Assembly (NCBI GenBank): GCA_965368515.1
Contig: CBDUNF010000139.1
Coordinates: 1 to 9,998 of the forward strand
DNA: 9,998 nt
From: JAAETI01 sp965368515
GTDB lineage: Bacteria; Actinomycetota; Acidimicrobiia; Spongiisociales; UBA5794
Direction: 5' to 3'
In this document: one piece after another, positions 6,683-9,998 of the stretch
Numbering within the stretch: position 1 is the stretch's first letter
How the letters are laid out: each line of letters begins with the position of its first letter
The notes under the pieces: generated by a model
Told to the model about the DNA's origin: nothing
The model's database searches: none
What the model saw: only the letters and a program-made list of their open reading frames with translations
Translations under genes and position numbers: made by a program

Positions 6683-7339
6683 GTGCGAGTGGTGCTTGCC
6701 GGTTGTGGTCGGGTCGGCAGCGACCTGGCCCTCAGCCTTTCGGATTCGGGCCACGATGTCTCCGTGGTCGATCTGGCCGCCGCGGCGTTCCGTCGGTTGG
6801 GGAGCGCCTTCAACGGAACCACGCACGAAGGCACTGCCTACGACATCCAGGTGTTGCGCGAGGCCGGCATCGAGTTTGCCGATGCGTTTGCGGCTGTCAC
6901 CAGCGATGACAATGTCAATCTCATGGCGGTGCAGGTTGCCACCCAGGTGTTCGGCGTTCCCAAGACCGTTGCCCGCCTCGATGATCCTCGTCGGACCAAC
7001 GCCTACCGCGCCCTCAACGTCCGACACGTCACGGCTGGGAAGCTGACGTCGCGAGCAATCCGTGAGCAGCTTCTCGATGACGAGTTCCAGAGCCACCTTT
7101 CGTTTCTAGGGAGCGGAGTGGAGCTGATCGAAATGGTGATGGCGGCTGATGCGGACGGGATGACGGTCGGCGAGCTCGAGATCAACGGGAAGCTGCGAGT
7201 TGCCGCGGTCCGGCGCGGCATGGAAGTCATGGTGGCTGCACCGAAGATGGTGCTCGAGGAGGACGATGTTGTCATTGCGGCGGGGATCGAGGGGATCCGG
7301 CGCAAGATCAGCCGCTACTGCAAGGCGGACGAACTGTGA
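6683..7339 (+). CDS. trkA: TrkA-type potassium uptake regulatory subunit, first copy
   Basis: A cytoplasmic nucleotide-binding RCK subunit that gates the TrkH pore, about 218 residues, so a single RCK unit as in KtrA or single-domain TrkA. The Rossmann domain opens with RVVLAGCGRVGSDLA, with the dinucleotide loop GCGRVG at 7-12 and Asp30 at the end of strand 2, the position that reads the ribose. The middle section has VTSDDNVNLMAVQVA, typical of TrkA_N. The C-terminal RCK_C domain covers about 140-210, including GMTVGELEINGKLRVAAVRR and EEDDVVIAAGIEGIRR. The frame extends to a GTG at 6668, but AAGGAG (6672-6677) sits 5 bases before the GTG at 6683, which begins directly with the first strand, so I choose that start. 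The stop overlaps the second copy as GTGA. Confidence 0.9.
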   Translation: MRVVLAGCGRVGSDLALSLSDSGHDVSVVDLAAAAFRRLGSAFNGTTHEGTAYDIQVLREAGIEFADAFAAVTSDDNVNLMAVQVATQVFGVPKTVARLDDPRRTNAYRALNVRHVTAGKLTSRAIREQLLDDEFQSHLSFLGSGVELIEMVMAADADGMTVGELEINGKLRVAAVRRGMEVMVAAPKMVLEEDDVVIAAGIEGIRRKISRYCKADEL

Positions 7340-7995
7340 GGATCTTGGTAATTGGGGGCGGCAAGGTCGGCTCCAGTCTTGGGCAGGTCTTGGATCGGGC
7401 GGGCCATGTTGTATCGCTGATCGAAGCAAGCGCAGATCGAGCCAAGAATCTGATCGAGGATGTCAACTTCATGGTCTTCCACGGCGACGGTTCCGACGTA
7501 GAGCTATTGCAGGCGGCGGACATTGATCGGGTCGATTGGGCGGTCGCGGTCACGGGTCGTGACGAGGACAACCTCGTCGCCTGCGAGCTTGCCAGAACGC
7601 TTGGTGCGAAGAATGTACTGGCGCGGCTCAACAACCCACTGAATGAGCCGACGTTCGAGGCGCTCGGAGTCCCTGTTGTCGGCGTCACCAGCCTGATCGC
7701 CCAGGTCATCTCCCGCGAGGTGGAGTTGGTGGATCTCAGCCGGCTGGCGGTCATCGAGGGCGGAGATGTCAGTCTCGTCGAACGGATCCTTCCCGACGAC
7801 TATCCGGAGACGTTGATCACCGAGCTGCGATTGCCACGCCCGTCGTTGCTCATCACCCTGATCCGCGGGGGTCGCGCTTCAGTTCCGGGGCCGACAACCG
7901 TGCTGCGAGCGGGGGACAAGGTGCTCGGTGTCGTTCCCATCGAGTCCGAGCGGGATTTTGCTGCCGCATTCGAATCACCGGAGTTGGAGCAATGA
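7336..7995 (+). CDS. trkA: TrkA-type potassium uptake regulatory subunit, second copy
   Basis: A second single-RCK subunit, 219 residues, with the same plan as the copy before it but clearly diverged. The Rossmann start is RILVIGGGKVGSSLGQVL, with GGGKVG at 7-12. Strand 2 ends SLIEAS with Glu30, where the first copy has Asp, so nucleotide handling may differ. VTGRDEDNLVACELA is the typical TrkA_N middle. The RCK_C part covers about 138-212, with LRLPRPSLLITLIRGGRASV and VLRAGDKVLGVVP. The pair probably forms a mixed gating ring below TrkH, equivalent to the two halves of a long double-RCK TrkA. Translation is coupled at both ends: GTGA at the start and ATGA (7992-7995) at the end with the next small gene. 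Confidence 0.9.
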   Translation: MRILVIGGGKVGSSLGQVLDRAGHVVSLIEASADRAKNLIEDVNFMVFHGDGSDVELLQAADIDRVDWAVAVTGRDEDNLVACELARTLGAKNVLARLNNPLNEPTFEALGVPVVGVTSLIAQVISREVELVDLSRLAVIEGGDVSLVERILPDDYPETLITELRLPRPSLLITLIRGGRASVPGPTTVLRAGDKVLGVVPIESERDFAAAFESPELEQ

Positions 7996-8138
7996 CGGGG
8001 CGGATGCGGCGCCGCGCCTCAACCTGGGCGGATGACGCTCGAGGTGGGTTACAGGCGATGGGGCTGGAAGTGCTGATCGTTGTCGTCCTCGTGGTCGTGG
8101 CCATCGTGATCGCCGCGGTAGCTGTTTCGGTGGTGTGA
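7992..8138 (+). CDS. 48-residue single-span membrane protein in the trk operon
   Basis: A short frame from ATG 7992 to TGA 8138 fills the whole gap between trkA and trkH. The ATG overlaps the trkA stop as ATGA, and GGAG (7980-7983) lies 8 bases upstream. The N-terminal half is basic and polar (MTGRMRRRASTWADDARGG). Residues about 24-48 are one long hydrophobic helix (GLEVLIVVVLVVVAIVIAAV plus AVSVV) that runs to the end. By the positive-inside rule the N-terminus should be cytoplasmic. I recognise no family. The position suggests an accessory peptide of the Trk complex, in the way KdpF associates with Kdp, but that is analogy only. The Val-rich helix is low in complexity, so chance coding is possible, yet the overlap, ribosome site and exact fit argue for a real gene. 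Confidence 0.6.
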   Translation: MTGRMRRRASTWADDARGGLQAMGLEVLIVVVLVVVAIVIAAVAVSVV

Positions 8139-8139
8139 C

Positions 8140-9636
8140 TTGTTGATCAAGCCGACAGCTGAGGACTATCGCGTCGTTGGCTACAACCTCGGCAAGATCT
8201 CCACGCTCGTTGGTGTCGCCGGAGTGGTCCCACTGCTCTGGGCCGTGATCGGACGCGAATGGGCACCGGCTTCTTCGTTTGTCCTGATGATCGGCGTGTT
8301 CCTGGCGATGGGAGCTGTGGGGGAGCGGATCGTCGTATCCAACCAGCGGCTGGACTGGTCACATGGCATGGTCGTCGTGGCGATTGCCTGGCTACTGGTC
8401 CCTGCGTTTGCCGCGATCCCGCTGGCTCTCTCAGGTCACTACGCCAACGTTCTCGATGCGCTGTTTGATGCCATGTCCGGGCTGTCCACGACGGGTCTGG
8501 CGCTGGTGCAAGACCTTGACCATCTGGCGTCCTCGCTGAACTTCTGGCGGCATCTGCTCCACTTCATCGGAGGGCAGGGAATCATCATTGCCGCACTGTC
8601 GATATTTGCGGGCGGCGGAGTTGTCACGCTCTATCTTGGCGAGGCGCGCGATGAGCGAATCCTGCCGTCGGTGCGGTCGACAGCCCGATTCATCTGGGCT
8701 GCCGCATTGGTGCACCTAGTCGTCGGCGTCACCGTTTTGACAACGATTGCCTGGGTTGTTCTCGGGTTCGAATTCGACCGGTCACTGTTCCACGGTTTGA
8801 TGGTGTTCTTTGCGGCTTTTGACACCGGAGGTTTTGCGGCGCAGTCGACCAACCTCGGTTACTACCACTCAGCCATCTTCGAGTTCAGCACCGCGGTACT
8901 GATGGTCGCCGGGGCGATGTCGTTTGGTGTCCACTACGCCCTGTGGAAGAGGCGCTACTCGTCCGTGATGTTGAACCTCGAGACCAGGACGATGTTGACA
9001 ACGTTTGCAGCAACGCTGGCAATCACGATTGTCGGTCTCGCCGCAACGGGGGCGTTTACCGAGGCTGTGGGTCTGACTCGGTTCGGGTTCTTCCAGCTGC
9101 TGTCGGCGCACACCGGTACCGGCTTTGCCACTGTGGCGGTGCCCGAGCTGGCTGCCTGGTCCGGTCTGGCGTTCGTCGGCATGGCAATTGCGATGTCGCT
9201 CGGCGGCATGGGTTCCTCGACGGCGGGCGGGGTCAAGTCGCTGCGGATCGGGATCACTGTTCGCTCGATTGTGATTCAGATCAAGCAGATGCTCGTTCCC
9301 GAGGGTGCATTGGTATCCAGGTCGTATCACCAGAACGGCAAGACCCGTCTCACTCCGGAACTGTCCCAGGCTGCAATGACGGTCTCACTTCTGTATGTGG
9401 CTCTCTACCTGTTTGGCGGGGGTGTAGCCCTCACTTATGGGTATGGACTAGGCGAAGCCTTTTTCGAGTCGATATCCGCTGGAGCAAACGTTGGTCTGTC
9501 GGTCGGCATCACCGACCCGACGATGCCGGTCCTGCTCAAGATCACCTACATTGCACAGATGTGGCTGGGGCGGCTCGAGTTTGTCGCAGTCTTCGCTCTC
9601 TTTGGATTCATCTACTCGACGTGGAGGGGCAAGTGA
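8140..9636 (+). CDS. trkH: TrkH-family potassium uptake channel subunit
   Basis: The membrane pore subunit of the Trk system, 498 residues, with four membrane-pore-membrane repeats. Each selectivity-filter glycine is visible: GLSTTG (114-119), DTGGF (228-232), HTGTGF (324-329) and AGANVGLS (447-454). The intramembrane gating segment is GGMGSSTAGGVK (355-366), followed by the usual basic SLRIG. Hydrophobic segments are spread across the full length. Regulation is expected through nucleotide binding to the two TrkA subunits encoded just upstream. No ATG lies near the start: TTG at 8140 or 8143 begins LIKPTAEDYRVVGYNLGK, with GGTGG (8129-8133) 6 or 9 bases away, right after the stop of the small membrane gene. 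The product ends normally and overlaps the next gene as GTGA. Confidence 0.94.
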   Translation: MLIKPTAEDYRVVGYNLGKISTLVGVAGVVPLLWAVIGREWAPASSFVLMIGVFLAMGAVGERIVVSNQRLDWSHGMVVVAIAWLLVPAFAAIPLALSGHYANVLDALFDAMSGLSTTGLALVQDLDHLASSLNFWRHLLHFIGGQGIIIAALSIFAGGGVVTLYLGEARDERILPSVRSTARFIWAAALVHLVVGVTVLTTIAWVVLGFEFDRSLFHGLMVFFAAFDTGGFAAQSTNLGYYHSAIFEFSTAVLMVAGAMSFGVHYALWKRRYSSVMLNLETRTMLTTFAATLAITIVGLAATGAFTEAVGLTRFGFFQLLSAHTGTGFATVAVPELAAWSGLAFVGMAIAMSLGGMGSSTAGGVKSLRIGITVRSIVIQIKQMLVPEGALVSRSYHQNGKTRLTPELSQAAMTVSLLYVALYLFGGGVALTYGYGLGEAFFESISAGANVGLSVGITDPTMPVLLKITYIAQMWLGRLEFVAVFALFGFIYSTWRGK

Positions 9637-9998
9637 GACGCGTCGTTGTCCTGGTCGCCGCGCTTCTCGCGCTCGGAGCGTCACCTGCCCTGGCCGACGA
9701 GTTCAACGTGGTCGATGTAGCGGATCTGGTCAACGACGGCCACGCGAACCAAGGCCCGGTTGTGGTCGTCGGCGAGCTGATCGGCGACTTCGGGTTTCGT
9801 AACGACGGGTCGATGTGGTCACAGCTCAATGGTGATAGCTATGCCCTCGATCCCGTCCTGGACGGTGGCGTTCTAACCGGCGGGAACATCGGGGTCGCGG
9901 TTCGCATTCCGCAAGCACTGGCTGTGGGCCTCGATGCTCCAGGTGGGTACCGGGTTCGTGGGCCGATTGTCGAGGTGCAGGGGGCTTGGCGCTACCAC
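9633..9998 (+). CDS. Secreted or periplasmic OB-fold-like protein (partial at right edge)
   Basis: A GTG at 9633 overlaps the trkH stop as GTGA, with GGAGGGG (9623-9629) just upstream, and the frame stays open to the edge (122 codons). Residues 1-21 form a signal peptide (basic RR, hydrophobic core, SPALA before a DE). The mature part has alternating strand and turn patterns: GPVVVVGELIGDFGFRNDGS, WSQLNGDSYAL, GGNIGVAVRIP, and GGYRVRGPIVEVQGAWRYH. This resembles the five-strand OB-fold layout of nucleic-acid-binding-like exported proteins, judged by pattern only. The function is unknown. Coupling to trkH suggests co-expression with K+ uptake. The C-terminus lies outside the window, so more domains or membrane spans may follow. 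Confidence 0.7.
   Translation, partial: MRRVVVLVAALLALGASPALADEFNVVDVADLVNDGHANQGPVVVVGELIGDFGFRNDGSMWSQLNGDSYALDPVLDGGVLTGGNIGVAVRIPQALAVGLDAPGGYRVRGPIVEVQGAWRYH

Noticed and set aside
6439..6909. Plus-strand open frame opposite the LCP start and running into trkA
   Set aside because: It is antisense to the Thr-rich linker (giving Val/Ala runs) and then out of frame with trkA; no independent support.
8869..9330. Minus-strand open frame of 153 codons opposite trkH
   Set aside because: Composition rich in His, Arg, Gln and Gly, as antisense to membrane codons; trkH motifs fill the plus strand here.

Overview
This window looks like chromosomal DNA from a high-GC actinobacterium, possibly of the Acidimicrobiia type. 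Reasons are the frequent GTG and TTG starts, many stop/start overlaps of the GTGA or ATGA kind, lipoproteins with Thr/Ala- or Gly/Asp-rich linkers after the lipobox, and a SenX3-like sensor kinase next to pst genes. The lineage is an inference from style, not from a marker gene. No RNA gene, mobile element or CRISPR array is visible. Coding density is very high and no gene-free stretch exceeds about 125 bases.

Layout. (1) 1-498, minus strand: the N-terminal part of a SenX3/PhoR-like sensor histidine kinase, cut by the left edge. (2) 499-620: a divergent control region carrying TTCA-core direct repeats with an 11-base period, the arrangement of a Pho box. (3) 621-5191, plus strand: a complete high-affinity phosphate uptake operon, pstS-pstC-pstA-pstB-phoU. 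A hairpin lies between pstS and pstC, and pstA/pstB overlap by 4 bases. (4) 5192-6590, minus strand, convergent with phoU: a lipoprotein with an LCP (LytR-CpsA-Psr) domain, followed by a small coupled reading frame that makes sense only if one base is restored. (5) 6683-9998, plus strand: a potassium uptake operon. It has two single-RCK TrkA-type subunits, an unannotated 48-residue single-span membrane protein, a TrkH channel subunit, and a secreted OB-fold-like protein cut by the right edge.

How they work together. The kinase (with a response regulator presumably outside the window to the left) would sense phosphate limitation through the Pst transporter and PhoU, and would activate pstS through the Pho-box repeats. 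The Trk block is an independent K+ uptake unit with its two gating subunits, its pore subunit and possible accessory proteins, all translationally chained. The LCP lipoprotein is likely a cell-wall glycopolymer ligase and has no clear link to either transport system.

The most interesting unexplained items are the 48-residue membrane protein inserted between trkA and trkH, the frameshifted small gene behind the LCP gene, the lipid-anchored LCP protein with an extra domain, and the pstS-pstC junction with its hairpin and overlapping small frame.
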